The notes under the pieces are model-generated. The model had not been told where the DNA came from, ran no database searches, and saw only the letters and a list, made by a program, of their open reading frames with translations. Source: Streblospio benedicti (lineage: Eukaryota; Annelida; Polychaeta; Spionida; Spionidae). Taken from it: a stretch of DNA of 64,000 nt. Made by a program: the position numbers and the translations under genes. The stretch is taken from the NCBI GenBank assembly GCA_019095985.1, contig CM032666.1, forward strand, positions 3,832,670-3,896,669. The letters run 5' to 3'. This document shows, piece by piece, positions 23,301-34,735 of the stretch; within the stretch, counting starts at the first letter, position 1; every line of letters starts with the position of its first letter.

Positions 23301-26300
23301 TCGAGTTTGTTACATAAACACAGGAAATGACAAGGGATTCTATTATTTTTTGTTCAATTAACTCGTTTTCAAAGACTTTTCCGGGAAATGGTCAAATTCC
23401 CGGGGTATTCCCAGGTCATATTTACTGAACATCAAATTCCCGGGTTTTCCAGGGGCATGCGAACCCTGCGGGTCGTATTCTGTCCTGTATCACTACGACA
23501 ATACCCATGTGAAGTGTTGGTCTCTGACTCGTACACCTACAATCTGTCACAATTCTCACCTGCTCAGCACTTAAAATGTAATAAACTTAGTTAAAAAGCA
23601 TACAGTAGAACCTCATCATTTTGACATTGCTTATCTTGAATTTCTGCTATTTGAAGGTTGGTTTCAAAATCCTTCAACTGGAAATACATTAGCTGGTTAT
23701 CTTGAAGCATTTTACAGTTCTCCCTCCTCTACATTGAGTTTCTACTATAGGCACATATTTACCTTCATCGCCTTGAGCGTGTAGTACGAGTACATGAGGC
23801 TGTGCACCAGGAAGTTGACAGACAGAAACACGAGGCCGGACGACGAGCCGGGAACCGCCTTGTACGAGTACCAGCAGTACAGCAGCACCTGCAGCAGAGG
23901 TGACGGGTCATGTAGAGAACAGAGGTCATGGGGTCCGGTATTGGAACAGAGGTCATGGGGTCAGGTAGTGGAACAGAGGTCATGAGGTCAGGTAGGGAAG
24001 AGAGGTCATGGGGTCACGTAGGGGAACAGAGGTCATGGGGTCATGTAGTTTAACAGAGGTCATGAGGTCAGGTAGAGAAGAGAGGTCATGGGGTCAGGTA
24101 GTGGAAGAGAGGTCATGGGGTCATGTATGAATATCAGCAAGACCATCAGCAAGGGAAATATAATGTTTAAGAGATGGTTATAATTGCACTCAAGAACTGA
24201 GGTATACGTCTATTGTAACATGTCATACTAGTCCTAGAAATCGCAATTCTATTCTGCCTTAGTACGGACTTGGGGACGAAAATTAGAGCATGAACACAAA
24301 TTTCATTGTTTTCAAATGTTTTACCAACATAGCAAACCTTTTGACTATATGATATCTATCATAAATGTCAGTCTGCGCAATAAATTTTTCAATGATCAAA
24401 TATGAAATGTTTGAAACCATATTTATAAATAAATCAATAAAGTTTATATGCTGCCTGGTTCAGAACTGTTTTCCCTTTACATTGACTGACTAATTAATGA
24501 TAATCCAAAGTATCTAAAAGTGTCCCACAGTACAAAAATGCCTCCTGGTGCAACATACATTTACAAGTACACAAATAGCTTTGCCCCCTGGAATACAACA
24601 GACAAGTTTGGGTGTCATAATTGCGAGCTTCTGTTGCCACGAACGTGTTGCAAGCAAGAAGAGAACAATCCACATTTTAAATAAACATACATCTTTCATC
24701 TGAAAAGGTGGTCTCTGGAGACCCCTTTCATGCACATAAGAAAAAAGGTTTATATAGACTGTGTAAACTATTCAAATTTCAGCCAATCAAGCTCTCTGTT
24801 GGTTTTGCAACGAACAACAAAAGCACCATGCGTGGCTCATGCATATTCATGTGGTTCACACAGACATTTCTGCAAATCAAAAAGAGAACAAGTATATAAA
24901 TGCATTCTTTTATGTTCAGGAATGGTTAACATTAATTTATTAAAACATCAAACTATATAACTCACAAATCGAAGACAAATATAGGCATTGCAGTTGTCAA
25001 AGATTTCATCTCGAGGGATTTCATTCTTCAATTTATGATACATGTAGAATTCCTTCTTTAAATCATGATTTGTTCTTTACTAAAATGCTTTAGTATTAAT
25101 CCTGAGTGATAACTAGCGTTGAACTTTTTATTCCTGTAAACACAATATTTCACTAATATTAAATTCCATCTTTCAAATTTATTTGCTTCAAAACCTGTCA
25201 ATCAAAAGTTCTATTAAATAATCATGAATATAAATTCGTTTTATCCGCTTTGGATTTTTAAATTGATGGCAAGGTAACATATTGGTTTGATAGATGATTT
25301 GCTGTGGCAAGATGAAAACATACTGCTGCATATATTATTCTAATTATGATACATGTAGTATTTAACCATGATTTGCAGCTTACTAGTATATATATATAAA
25401 AAAAACTAAACTATTAAAATTCTAATATATAACATTGATGTAAATTGGTCATTTTCCAACAAAAAGCCCATGGCCACTTGCATGATCGTATTCAGTATAT
25501 ACCTGACATTATAATGATGGTGGCAGTGTCATGCAGTCACACATCACTGGGGGAAAGCCGTGGGAGTGACTCAGGTGTTACCTCAACAAAGATGGATGCC
25601 CAGTCCATCGATTCAAAGTTTATCTGTTGATTATTTAAATTTCTGGTACTAATATTCATGGTTTAATAAGGTATGTGTTACCACCAGGCGTGTACAATTA
25701 GATCTTTTTGAAAGTTGGCAACTTTCTTAATCACGATTTTTAACTTCTACTCAGAAATTGTGGTTTTTGTCCTCTTGTGTGAATCCCCATCGAGCTGTCT
25801 ATATGATTCCTGTGAGGATTAGAGACTGTTGTAGTGTGTGAGATCAATTGTGAGATCGCCGCTATTGTTTATATGGAGTTTAGTGTCTATATGTACAGTA
25901 TTGATCTATGTACACACAGTATATTATAGAGCTCAACAATTAGATTCAATGTGTGTCAGCGATTATCTGGACCGTTAAATTCTATTTATGTTACGGTATG
26001 AAATCGACCATCAATATAACTGTTAAAAACAAATATTGACTCATTTTCACACATCATTTCATATGGCCATACCAGTCAACATTTTGTACAGATTTAGCGT
26101 TTCGTATATTTCCTCTATAGCCAGGTGGTAATTTTCCACTTTGGGAGCTGGCTCACAAGGAGTCCAAAGCTATACCGACAACATTTAATCAAAATATATG
26201 TTTGGAAATATAGTTAGACCTACTACACTAAAACTTGAGTGTATACAAAAAGTCAAGCTTAAAGTTATCTCAAATTGCTAGTTATTACAGTAGATAATGT

Positions 26301-29300
26301 AATAATAAATCTAAAGGAACATGAAGGGAAGGTCTTTTGCTGCACTCATTTTCCAAGTTGCCAGAGTTTCTACTGTAATCATGTCAATAATAGATCAGCG
26401 TTTGACATTGAACTGGCTACATGTTGTAATGATAAGCACATTCCATGCAAACATCGGCTTATTCAGTCACACCCGTTCACAGGTTACTTTTCCTTTTCAA
26501 TCGTATGCATATAGTAGTTGGATTCATATTAAGATTATTGTTTAAATATTACGAAAGTGTATCATCATCCATTTGCAAGTTTAAAAAAATGCTAAATGAA
26601 GGACTTGAACACTAGACAACATACCAATTCTAATGTAAACACAGAAGTGGTTGCCACACATTAAAACTTTCCGTACTAATCACCCGGCGTAAACTTCACA
26701 TCCGTCTAATCATCGGTGTGACATTGGCATGTTAGCCCACTACATAATTGACTACTTCAATATACTGTGTTTTACAACGTCCTAATTTTTTATGCAAGTG
26801 AACATTGTCCTTGAAGGAATAAGTGAGGACTATTAACACAGTATGCAGCAAACAAGGGGCTTGTTTACATGAAGTCAGCTGCCTCTTTCATCACTGCAGG
26901 TGCAATTATATAATCTCACATGTGCGATTTCCACTATTGCCGCAGGCAACACAACCTGAGAAAGGACGCAGTATTCATAATCTCGAGTCATATGAAATAG
27001 GTGGCGATTACTGCGCTTTAAAAGCATTTTGTCCTCAGTTTTAATTGACGTAACGTGGGGAGTGTCTGTGTCATGATAAGACATTGTTGCTGATGACAGT
27101 GCATATACGAAAACCCATATATAACTATGATAGCCATGAAGTGGTGTAACTTCTTATTTTTCACATTTGATAAAGTTTAATAAGCGTGATAATTTCACAA
27201 TTAGGTCTCATTATTGTTGATGTTACTGAGCTTTAGTAGGTGTATCTCGAGTTACACTGCGGGCCGCATTAGTGAAACAAACTCAACGTCAACAGACACA
27301 AACATAGGAATCAAGTTACACTTTTGCTCAACCCACACACAATTCTATTTTAGGATTTTTCTTGTACTTTTTGAACAGAAGAGATACGTATGCAATTACG
27401 ATGTGTAAACATACGATGTGCTAGGCCCCAGACAGGGCTCTGATGCGCACATACCAAATTTGAGTTATGCCATGATTGTCAAAAAATAGTCTCTACCATA
27501 CTTATTTTTGCTGTTTAAATAAGCAGTTTTCATGAACATTTCCCAAACTTACCAAAGTGGGTAATATACCCTTATACCATAATTGAACTTTTACCCTCGT
27601 TTATAATGTTACGTTACAGAAGGACGTGTACACTATACGTTAAACGTAAAAATGTTCAAAATATGCTACTGCTAGTCATAATTTTGGGAAGTACTTATAA
27701 AAATTGAGTTTTTAATTATCACGTTCATTCTAGATTTTAATAATATTAATTTCAACAAGCTCTTTTTTTCCTGCAGCAAACAAGATGACTTTCATAAAAA
27801 TCCACTTCGACAGAAAAAAGTTATACAACAAAAGGTCGGTTCCTTTTCATTTTGATACAAACTCTAGAAAAATGTTTAGTAAAATTCCAACAACACACGC
27901 CACCAGCCTTGATCCCCATACTCACAGTCATGTGGTGGTAGAAGTGCAGGAAGGAGAGCTTCTGTTTGCGCAGGACGATGAAGGCTGTGTCTCCAAGCTC
28001 GTACAACTTGGAGACAGCGAAGACGTAGGCCCAGACCGCTGTTGGGGGGTTCGATAGGAAGTCTGCCTCACAGACTGTCGGGTAGACGCCACGTTGCGTC
28101 AGCAGCCCCACCATGTGCGGCAACGTACGTATTGTGCCCACAATGCTGGAATGCACGAATATGTATCACGTTAGAACACACACCGAATCTACGATGTTGG
28201 ATTTAGGTTTGCTGGCAGAAAGATCCAGGTTTTCGGTAAAAAAGGGATGCATATGATAGAAAAAAAAACACGTTTGGAAAAGGACCTTTTCATTGTGTAA
28301 AAGGGGGCTGCTTGCGCTGGCAGCCTGGATCTACTTGTCACTTGTGTCATAAGTCAGTTTGCTGAAAATGGAGTCTTCATATCAATAACAAACTATTTAA
28401 GGCTAATTTTAAGCATCTGGATGAGGGAATATGTATCAGGCATTCGGATGCCAACTAAAAACTTTACATTAGTATTATGCTTCAATGTTTCTTGCAGCAC
28501 AAAAGTCAAACGGTTGTCAAAATATTGCATTTCTCAGAATACATTTTATTGTATAATTAATTCTTTGAATAATAATTTCATTTTCAAATTAATGAACCAC
28601 CTACAGTACTGTCCGCATATAAGGACCACAGTTATTTCTGTATATTTATAACAGTGTTTTCTGTTCCTAGAAATTACTCAAATTACTTGTAATTACTAAG
28701 AATTATTTATTGCACGTCCGTATTTTCAGATTTCCATGGAATTTTCCGGAAAACATAACATAAAGAAATTCACAAAATTATAGTGAATTAAAATTCAGTG
28801 AGTAATTTCAGTACTTTCCATATTTTCTACATTTTTAAAAATACTACTGTCTTTACAGGATAAAAAGTAAACCACAATCAACATACAAATTCCAGTGTTT
28901 TGGAAGATCTCTTCTCATGCTAGTTACGCAAACTATAGGTATTTCTCTTCCTGTGTTACCAGTAATTTCTGGAAATTACCCATATGCTGAAAAAAAAGAC
29001 TGATGCCAACAGAATTTTTCTGTTATTTCTGTTGTCCTCATACACAGACAGTACTATGCAGCTAGCTTACATTTTATAGCTATAAACCTAACATTAGCAT
29101 ATATAATGCATATACGGACATAGGTTTGATAACTACAGGCAAAGCAGTTTAAAATGGACACAAAAGGAATTGAAAGGAATAAAGAAAAAAGATTGAATTA
29201 CATGAAATGTTGGAGTTATGTCTGCTTAATTAATCAGTGCTTATATAATGTAGAGAATGTATTTGAAGCTACCCACAAGTGGCACTGATAACTGATATTA

Positions 29301-30609
29301 AGAGGTCCTACTAAATTTCTTGTTGCCAATTTCAGGCTATTCCATCACATTCATTTATGGTTGATACAGTCATATACTATATAATGTTAGTATATGGTTA
29401 AGAACATGCATCGTTAATGGAAATCAGTACAAATATAGGTTGAACTGTTTTAATGACTTCCAGAAATATGACATGTCTAGGCATTTTCTTTTTACTATGA
29501 TTTATAAGATTATAAGTCTATTAGAAACCTACTGACTGCACCATATAATGAGCAGTAAGAATGTTGTAAAATGTACTTCATTATCTAGTGTAACCTCCAA
29601 TGAACACCTCTACTTAGAGACCACCTCTATAATAAGGCCATTTCTCATTGTGCCAAACCTCGATAAAAAAGTTAAGAGACCACCACAAACCTCCATAAAG
29701 AGACCACCTCTCTATTGAGACGACTTGCGGCCAGTTCTAGGGTGTTCTGTATCCACAGGTTCTGCTGTAACAACTACCCCCAGTACATTGCTTATTACTT
29801 ATTCTTCTGAACCCACAACGTTCAGATTCGAGTTTCAGAGGTGCTACTTTATAACACCAATTACCTAAACAAATTCAGGTCATCCTCTCGTGGGATTTGG
29901 ACCTACCACCTTACAACAGGATCAGCCACTCGTATTGATGAGTAAAACCTTATGGAGGACCCCGGTGGACGACGAGTAAAAAGTATTAGCAACTCGTCTT
30001 TTTGACAAGTAATAAATTCTGATCAACTTTTGTACACAGATATAAAGTTTATGCAAGGACATCCGTCAAGTAAATCTTTGTGTTTTTTGTGTGCTACTTG
30101 TCCTGCTGACCAGTAGCACTTTCCCACCTTATCCTGCCCCTACAACAATACAAAATCGCCACAAACATGCATAGGCAGATCCAGGTTTTCAGAAAAGGGG
30201 GGCACGCATTGAAGGGATTTCATGGGTTTTGTACGCGCGCTCAATAGCAAACATGCCAAAAGCCCTACGAAAATAAGGTATTTTGGTGGGAAAAGGGGGT
30301 GGGGGGCGTGCACCCCCCTGTGCCCCCTCTGGATCTGCCTATGAACATGACCTCACCGTCGTCGTACCTGAACACTGCAAGCACAGCGCTCCAAAGCACG
30401 AGTGGCGCCCTCAGGCTGAGTGCCGGCCGAGACTCCATGTAGCGCCGTCCAGCCCATACGCACAGCGCATAGCATGCGCAGTACCACGCTGCGCGGTGCC
30501 ACGTCGCTGCCATGTATGACCGAGTCGCCAAGTAGTCAAAGTCACGCTCAAACCCGAACATGAAGTCGTCCCCCATGGCGGGGTCCACAGCAGGCACGGA
30601 GGACGCCAT
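20204..30609 (-). CDS. ELOVL6: ELOVL6-like very-long-chain fatty acid elongase (five exons, complete)
   Basis: A condensing enzyme of the ER fatty-acid elongation cycle, adding two carbons from malonyl-CoA; ELOVL6 members act on C12-C16 saturated and monounsaturated acyl-CoA. Coding exons are 30368-30609, 27926-28145, 23763-23888, 21386-21533 and 20204-20346. They join in phase to 879 bp, or 292 residues plus a TAA stop. All family motifs are visible: KLYELGDT (K-x2-E-x2-D-T), the histidine box HFYHH, HSLMYSYY (H-x2-M-Y-x-Y-Y) and TLLQTVQ (T-x2-Q-x2-Q). Several hydrophobic helices match the multi-pass topology. The phrase LVLWSAVLAVFS and the C-terminal YLVLFANFFYQSYL resemble vertebrate ELOVL6 closely. 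The ATG has G at -3 and G at +4. The C-terminal tail (NGNSHSQANGSLKQD) is longer than in mammals and lacks a dilysine signal. ELOVL3-type identity is less likely. The first intron carries a MITE 24 bp from the exon 1 donor. Confidence 0.93.
20476..20742 (-). repeat. tRNA-derived SINE, copy 2
   Basis: The minus strand begins GTGGCTGATTGGTTAGAGAG (box A-like) and later AAGTTTGATTCC (box B-like), the two internal RNA polymerase III promoter blocks of a tRNA-derived SINE. The body matches 11912-12243. It lies in the last intron of the elongase gene, on the same strand. Confidence 0.75.
20783..21085. repeat. Diverged repeat with GTTTATTAGAGG / GTTTAATAGAGG motifs
   Basis: TTTATTAGAGGT- and TTTAATAGAGG-like phrases occur at both ends of a 300-bp stretch that ends GACATACTGTA. 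It looks like a non-autonomous mariner-type element, old and without exact ends. Confidence 0.35.
21200..21373. repeat. Spacer-free inverted repeat, arms about 85 bp
   Basis: The sequence is symmetric about the point between 21286 and 21287 (CATACA|TGTATG). The inner 37 bp or so of each arm, outward through ATGGTTTACAAACACTATAC, is essentially perfect. The outer part (GTATATAATGGTCTAC, then CATGGGCC) has a few mismatches and one small indel. It lies in intron 4 of the elongase, 15-20 bp from the exon 4 donor. Confidence 0.9.
21386..21533 (-). CDS. ELOVL6: ELOVL6-like exon 4
   Basis: It reads VSIPRGVAMAITLLQTVQMV and ends DDELIYWAG. Its donor GTGCGT lies about 15 bp from a long palindrome in the following intron. 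Confidence 0.9.
21583..21969. mobile_element. MITE with GATCATAAATAA inverted ends
   Basis: The left end GAAATGATCATAAATAACGA pairs with the right end TCATTATTTATGATCCTTCC, about 25 bp with a few mismatches. CTTAG occurs immediately outside both ends as a 5-bp target duplication. The interior is rich in GACCCCCC runs. Superfamily not assigned. Confidence 0.65.
22390..23468. mobile_element. hAT-like non-autonomous element
   Basis: The ends are CAGGGTTAGCACACTCCC and GGGGCATGCGAACCCTG, imperfect inverted repeats of about 17 bp. Subterminal TTTCCAGGGTTTTTCAGGG-type repeats occur at both ends, in opposite orientation. CAGGG termini and this subterminal pattern fit hAT elements. The 8-bp target duplication is not clean. 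There is no transposase. A nested inverted repeat lies at 22572-22684. Confidence 0.55.
22572..22684. repeat. Inverted repeat, about 40-50 bp arms, inside the hAT-like element
   Basis: GTCACTTGAAAAAAAAAGG and TTTTTATTCATATAATCTTA on the left pair with TAAGATTATATATGAATAAA and TTCAAGTGATTGTGAC on the right, around a 24-bp loop. It may be a nested small MITE. Confidence 0.7.
23603..23752. mobile_element. Mariner-type MITE
   Basis: The left end TACAGTAGAACCTCA mirrors the right end TGAGTTTCTACTATA with two mismatches, giving TA at both outer edges as expected for Tc1/mariner insertions. At about 150 bp it has no coding capacity. A more decayed relative is at 29586-29771. Confidence 0.65.
23763..23888 (-). 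CDS. ELOVL6: ELOVL6-like exon 3
   Basis: A 42-codon exon, phase 0-0, reading VLLYCWYSYKAVPG and then VHSLMYSYYTLKAMK. The acceptor CTGCAG abuts a 27-bp minisatellite in the intron. Confidence 0.92.
23902..24127. repeat. Minisatellite, 26-27 bp unit, about 8.5 copies
   Basis: The unit is GTCATGGGGTCAGGTAGTGG plus AACAGAG, with point variants (GAGG for GGGG, AAGAGAG for AACAGAG). It starts 8 bp outside the exon 3 acceptor CTGCAG of the elongase. On the transcribed strand the units are pyrimidine-rich (TGACCTCTGTTCC), so they supply the polypyrimidine region upstream of that splice site. Confidence 0.9.
24128..27925 (-). other. Intron 2 of the ELOVL6-like gene, no inner gene seen
   Basis: AT-rich, without long coding frames. 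25548-25690 shares a block with the MITE at 58712-58913, including GATGG-GCC-AGTCC-TCGAT, TCTGTTGATTATTT and TTCATGGTTTAATA. The rest is unremarkable. Confidence 0.5.
27926..28145 (-). CDS. ELOVL6: ELOVL6-like exon 2 (catalytic histidine box)
   Basis: It holds IVGTIRTLPHMVGLL, KLYELGDTAFIVLRKQKLSF and ends LHFYHHMT at a GTGAGT donor, so both the K-x2-E-x2-D-T motif and the H-x2-H-H box lie here. Confidence 0.92.
29586..29771. mobile_element. Old mariner-type MITE
   Basis: It begins AGTGTAACCTCCAATG and ends GGTTCTGCTGTA, with inner GAGACCACCTCT repeats, the same grammar as the other TACAGTAGAACCTC elements here. It lies in intron 1 of the elongase. The remainder of that intron (28146-29585) has no gene; 28215-28340 resembles a decayed GATCCAGG-family MITE. 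Confidence 0.45.
30170..30343. mobile_element. MITE, CATAGGCAGATCCAGG family, copy A
   Basis: The ends are CATAGGCAGATCCAGG and GGATCTGCCTATG. The flanking duplication is AACATG (6 bp matches; 5 bp in sister copies). The interior has TATTTTGGTGGGAAAAGGGG and G runs. Its right edge is 24 bp from the donor of elongase exon 1. Confidence 0.85.
30368..30609 (-). CDS. ELOVL6: ELOVL6-like exon 1 (start codon)
   Basis: It starts MASSVPAVDP and includes FGFERDFDYL and LWSAVLAVF. The first helix is WYCACYALCVWAG. The donor is GTACGA, and AG of a serine codon is left over. Confidence 0.9.
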
Positions 30610-33600
30610 GGCAGGCAAAGGGTTAATCACTCACAACGCTCTCCGGCTCACAGGCAATTAACGGGTTAATATAGTCTGTCAGAACAGTTCGCTTCACGAT
30701 AATCTGCTGGATTATCCGCTGGATTATGTTTATCGACGCAAAAACTAAAATCTAATGGGGGTTTCCCCTTCTTTATTGTCTCTATTAATGGTACTAACTA
30801 TGTATCCACGTGAACGGATCTGAATGATCTGACATGTAGCAACAAACACCTGCCCGTCTACAGCCGTCACGGGCTCAGTCTACAAGGAGTTTATCACTTT
30901 ACACCTCAGTTTATCCTTCTATTCCACTATCAAGCATCACTATCAAGCGATACATCCTCCATACGCGTGTTTTCAAAACGTTTGCATTAGTTTGCTGGGT
31001 TATTATTGTAAAGAATCAGGCGATATTTAGACAGTTAGACTGTGTCCATATAAAGACATGTTGCCATGTGTTTCCAACAACTGCCGCCGTCCGCTTCAAG
31101 GCAGCACAAAATGACTGATATTTTGACTCGTGCCATTAAAAGGAACGCTTATTGATTTTCCCTTCTGAGTGAAGGGTGGGTACAGGTAAAACACAGGTGT
31201 GCCAGTAGGGAAGTGTCATCTGGTAGCCATGCACATGCCGCAATCGCTACATTGCTATCAATAATTTATTGATTGAATAGTCCATCCGAAAGAGATAGAA
31301 GAGGTGAGGATGGGGGAAATTGGTGTCCATCTACGGGAGCCATTGTTTAAAAAAAATCAATAACTTGTGACCTGTACACTGAGCCCAAAATAGATGGAAA
31401 TGTGAAATGTTGGCGTTGCTTCATATTTGGCCCAATATTTGATGCTGCCTCTAGATTTGGTGAAAAAAGAGAAAAATCGCATGATTTTCAATACGACCAT
31501 TATTGAATAGATTAATGATTACGACCCATATGCTCTTCAAGCTCAGTTATTAGAATATTTTAAAATGGCATGCTCCAAATGCAAATGGATCTGTTAAAAC
31601 AATCAAAATATCATTTGACACAATGCAGTTGGTTTTGTGAATGTATTTATGCATCCGTTTTCCTTATTTGCCATTGTGAGGCACTTCTCCAATCCTTTTA
31701 TATCACGTAAGATTCATGCTGCAATTTTGGACTTTGCCGCCATTCATGTGTCATAAACAAGTATAAACATCCCATCACGAGTAGAAGTTGGCTGTCTGGT
31801 CTAGACAAACAAAGGAGGACATAAGCTGAGTCACTTAACATGTTTTAAACATTACACTTAACATTATCATAGTTGTACGAACATATTTTTGGCTTTTGCA
31901 CAACGTATCAGATTCTAAAAAACAACTGCATCAGTTGATAAGATGTGAGTAGTGTATTTCACAGGCCCCATTCAAAAGACATGTTTAGAAGATCATATTC
32001 AATGCTGTAGTTGCCTCAATAGTAAAACTTTGAACTGTTCATGGCAAATGAACGGGTTTGAATGAATATGAGCCGAGTAAATTTCACTATTTTGAGTTGA
32101 TACAATACTATAAAAGATGAACATATCTGCTGATGGTGTTGCTATTGCTCTTTTTTTTCTTACCACCGGGAAACAAGACGACATTTTCCTCACAACTCCA
32201 CCAGGTAACCACTATACTGTGAGACAGATTGACAATCCTCTCATACAAACATAAATGAAACATATCACCAGTCTGTTTATGAAATGATAGGGACAGTGAC
32301 CAATGCTCTTAATATATAGAGAGGGTTACATGAGAGGTGGTCTTTAAAGGAGGTTTTACTGTACTTGAGAGTAGGGGGCATCCTTATGAACACGAACAAC
32401 CACTGGAGCACCAGGCATTCACAGGTTGTTTGGGATAGAAGCGGAGAGGGCATCCCTCTCCAAGGGGGTGGGGTTAAGGTATGGAGAGGGTGCTCCCTCC
32501 ACATATTGCCAATGTATTAGACTCGGTCGGTGCACGAGTATCTCTTCTACATTGTGGCATTTTTAATGTCTTTTTTGATAAGTTGCAAATAATCAGCCCG
32601 CAAAAGTACAATGCAGGTCCACCATTTTTACCCATGGTACCCATGGTGCACTCTGCTACTCAGTGGAATGTTACTGATCTTTGATCTTGCAGACAATGCC
32701 CGAGTGCACGTGCACCTAGAGCAAAGGAATGGGGTGACTGGTAATGTACATTCAGTTAAACGTCAGGCAAACACAAACATAGCCACTCTGTTCAAATACA
32801 GAGATTTCAATTTCCAAATGTATTTTCTGCCACCACCAATAAAGTAATTAGGATTAATTGGTTGGTACGAGCTATTACCTGTTCTAACCAAGCCCTCGTC
32901 CCCACCCCACCCCCCTGGCGCCCTTCCCCCTCGGGCACAATTTCCAAGCAGAAATTTTTCATACTTATAAAGTGAAGTTTGACGCCCTTGACAAATATCA
33001 CATTCATAAGAAAGGATGGCTTAAAATCTATAAATAATAAATGTCTGTACCCTAGCGACTCCACAGCCACCCCTTCCCAAACAACAAGAAAAGGAAACTA
33101 AAAAGGGGGGTAGGGGGGGGGGGCGGGGGAGAATAAAAAACAAAAACAAAACACGAACAACACAAACACATGAAAAAGATATATAAAACAATATAGCCCA
33201 CAAATTAACAACTAAGGAGACCAATAAAACAACCACAAACAAACCAAGATATCACCTGTTCAGATCAAAGAGTAAACCAGATCTCAATTGCGTTAATCAT
33301 GCACCACAATAACGTGTCTTCGTGTATTCATTGTTTGTGTGTTGATCTGTTCCACGTGGTCACGCACCTGTTTTTTCAGATCACGTGTCCACAAGTCCCT
33401 CTTCTAGATAAAAGGTACTAGAACTATCTTGACCTAGGCATTGGATTTACAAGAGAATGTCCTCAAGTGGTCTCATTAGAGAGGTTCACGACTGTTTCGT
33501 TTTGAGAAAAGTGGTGTTATAAATGAAGATGATTTCTTTACAAAGGTTGCCTAGCAGGCGAAGCTATTGCATATGAATGATGAGTGTATGGTTATAGAAT

Positions 33601-33763
33601 AATATTTGGATAATCATATGCTCAATGATAACATGATTACAAGTCTCAATAAATCGCATTGCAATGCTGTTTTGAACTTATTTCATCCATAGCAGATCTT
33701 ATCATAAAAATATAAAATGATAAACAGCATCAGTTGTAACAATGTATCCCACAATGTTTATCA
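30610..33763. other. No gene recognised; includes the 5' flank of the elongase
   Basis: The first few hundred bases right of 30609 should hold the elongase promoter and 5' UTR; I see no convincing TATA box. 33080-33250 is low-complexity G-run and A-rich sequence. 32330-32365 is a mariner-type end. Confidence 0.4.
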
Positions 33764-34066
33764 TTGTGTTTGTTCTACATTGCTTACTTGGAAGTCGAAT
33801 TGAAAATTCTTAAAGCTTTTTCTATTTCAAATGTTGACTTAGCAAAAACCAGATATGGGTTATCAAATATTATTTTCCAATATTCGGATTCATATCAAGT
33901 TCCATTCATGCCGTACATAGGAAAAGGATTTTTTCCTGTTATTGGTTCTAAAATTAAGAAATTACTGACTTTAACAGACAAACCAATATTTTTGACTATT
34001 GAAGAGGGGATTGTTCAATACTCAAGGCATGAACAATGTTTCAGCTCCGGACAGACTGTCACCAAT
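33764..34066 (+). CDS. Uncharacterised open frame cut off by a MITE
   Basis: About 100 codons are open, with a mixed composition (for example KILKAFSISNVDLAKTRYG and GKGFFPVIGSKIKK) that looks more protein-like than most chance frames here. The frame then runs into the MITE at 34067. I recognise no domain. It may be a fragment of a dead repetitive gene or chance. Confidence 0.2.
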
Positions 34067-34227
34067 CATAGGCAGATCCTGATGGGGGCGCAGGGGTCGT
34101 GCGCCCCTCCTTTCCCCACCAAAATACTTCATTTTCATATGGTTTTTCATGAAATCCCTTAAGTGCCCCCCCCCCCTTTTCCTTAAGTGTGCCCCCCCCA
34201 CTTTCCAAAAACCTGGATCTGCTATTG
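34067..34227. mobile_element. MITE, CATAGGCAGATCCAGG family, copy B
   Basis: The ends are CATAGGCAGATCC and CTGGATCTGCTATTG, with CCAAT immediately outside both (5-bp target duplication). The central block CCACCAAAATACTTCATTTT is shared with other copies. C runs lie on the right side. Confidence 0.85.
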
Positions 34228-34584
34228 CCAATGGTTTAGCCAGATAGTTTACTATACTATGATACATAGAAATCTATGATAGAATACACGTTGGAAAAGT
34301 TGATGGTACTCTATAAACAACCACGTCTGCGGCGAATTGAGACTTTACCCGGCCACTCACTCCACAACGACCCCCGAGAAGCCGTAACGGCCCCCCGGGA
34401 CACAAGCCACATGCGGCCGCAGACACAACAGCGGCTGAGGGGCAGGGAGGGGCAGGGGCTCGGGGCGGGGGGGGCAGGGGTGTCTTTTTTTCACCTTTTT
34501 GGTATATTCTGGGTGTCTTTTTTTTTTTACATTTTTAGTATATTTATGAGGATAAAAAATATTGATACTCATTATATTCATTCT

Positions 34585-34735
34585 TGATACCTACATGTAC
34601 TAGAGGATCTGAGTTGGATATATTGGTGTGTCACCTTTTTCTCAGATATTGGTATATTGGTGGGTCACATTTTCTCAAATATTGGTATATTGCGGGTCAT
34701 TTTTCTAAAAAAAGGTATATTGGTGGGTGCCGTTT
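34585..34735. repeat. Degenerate tandem repeat, about 34-bp unit
   Basis: TATTGGTGTGTCACCTTTTT, TATTGGTGGGTCACATTTTC, TATTGCGGGTCATTTTTC and TATTGGTGGGTGCCGTTTTC follow each other at about 30-35 bp spacing. The rest of 34228-35545 has no recognisable gene. Confidence 0.55.

Noticed and set aside
29790-29960. Possible third SINE on the minus strand
   Set aside because: Only a weak box B-like word (GGTAGGTCCAAATCCC). No A box and no similarity to the SINE bodies.
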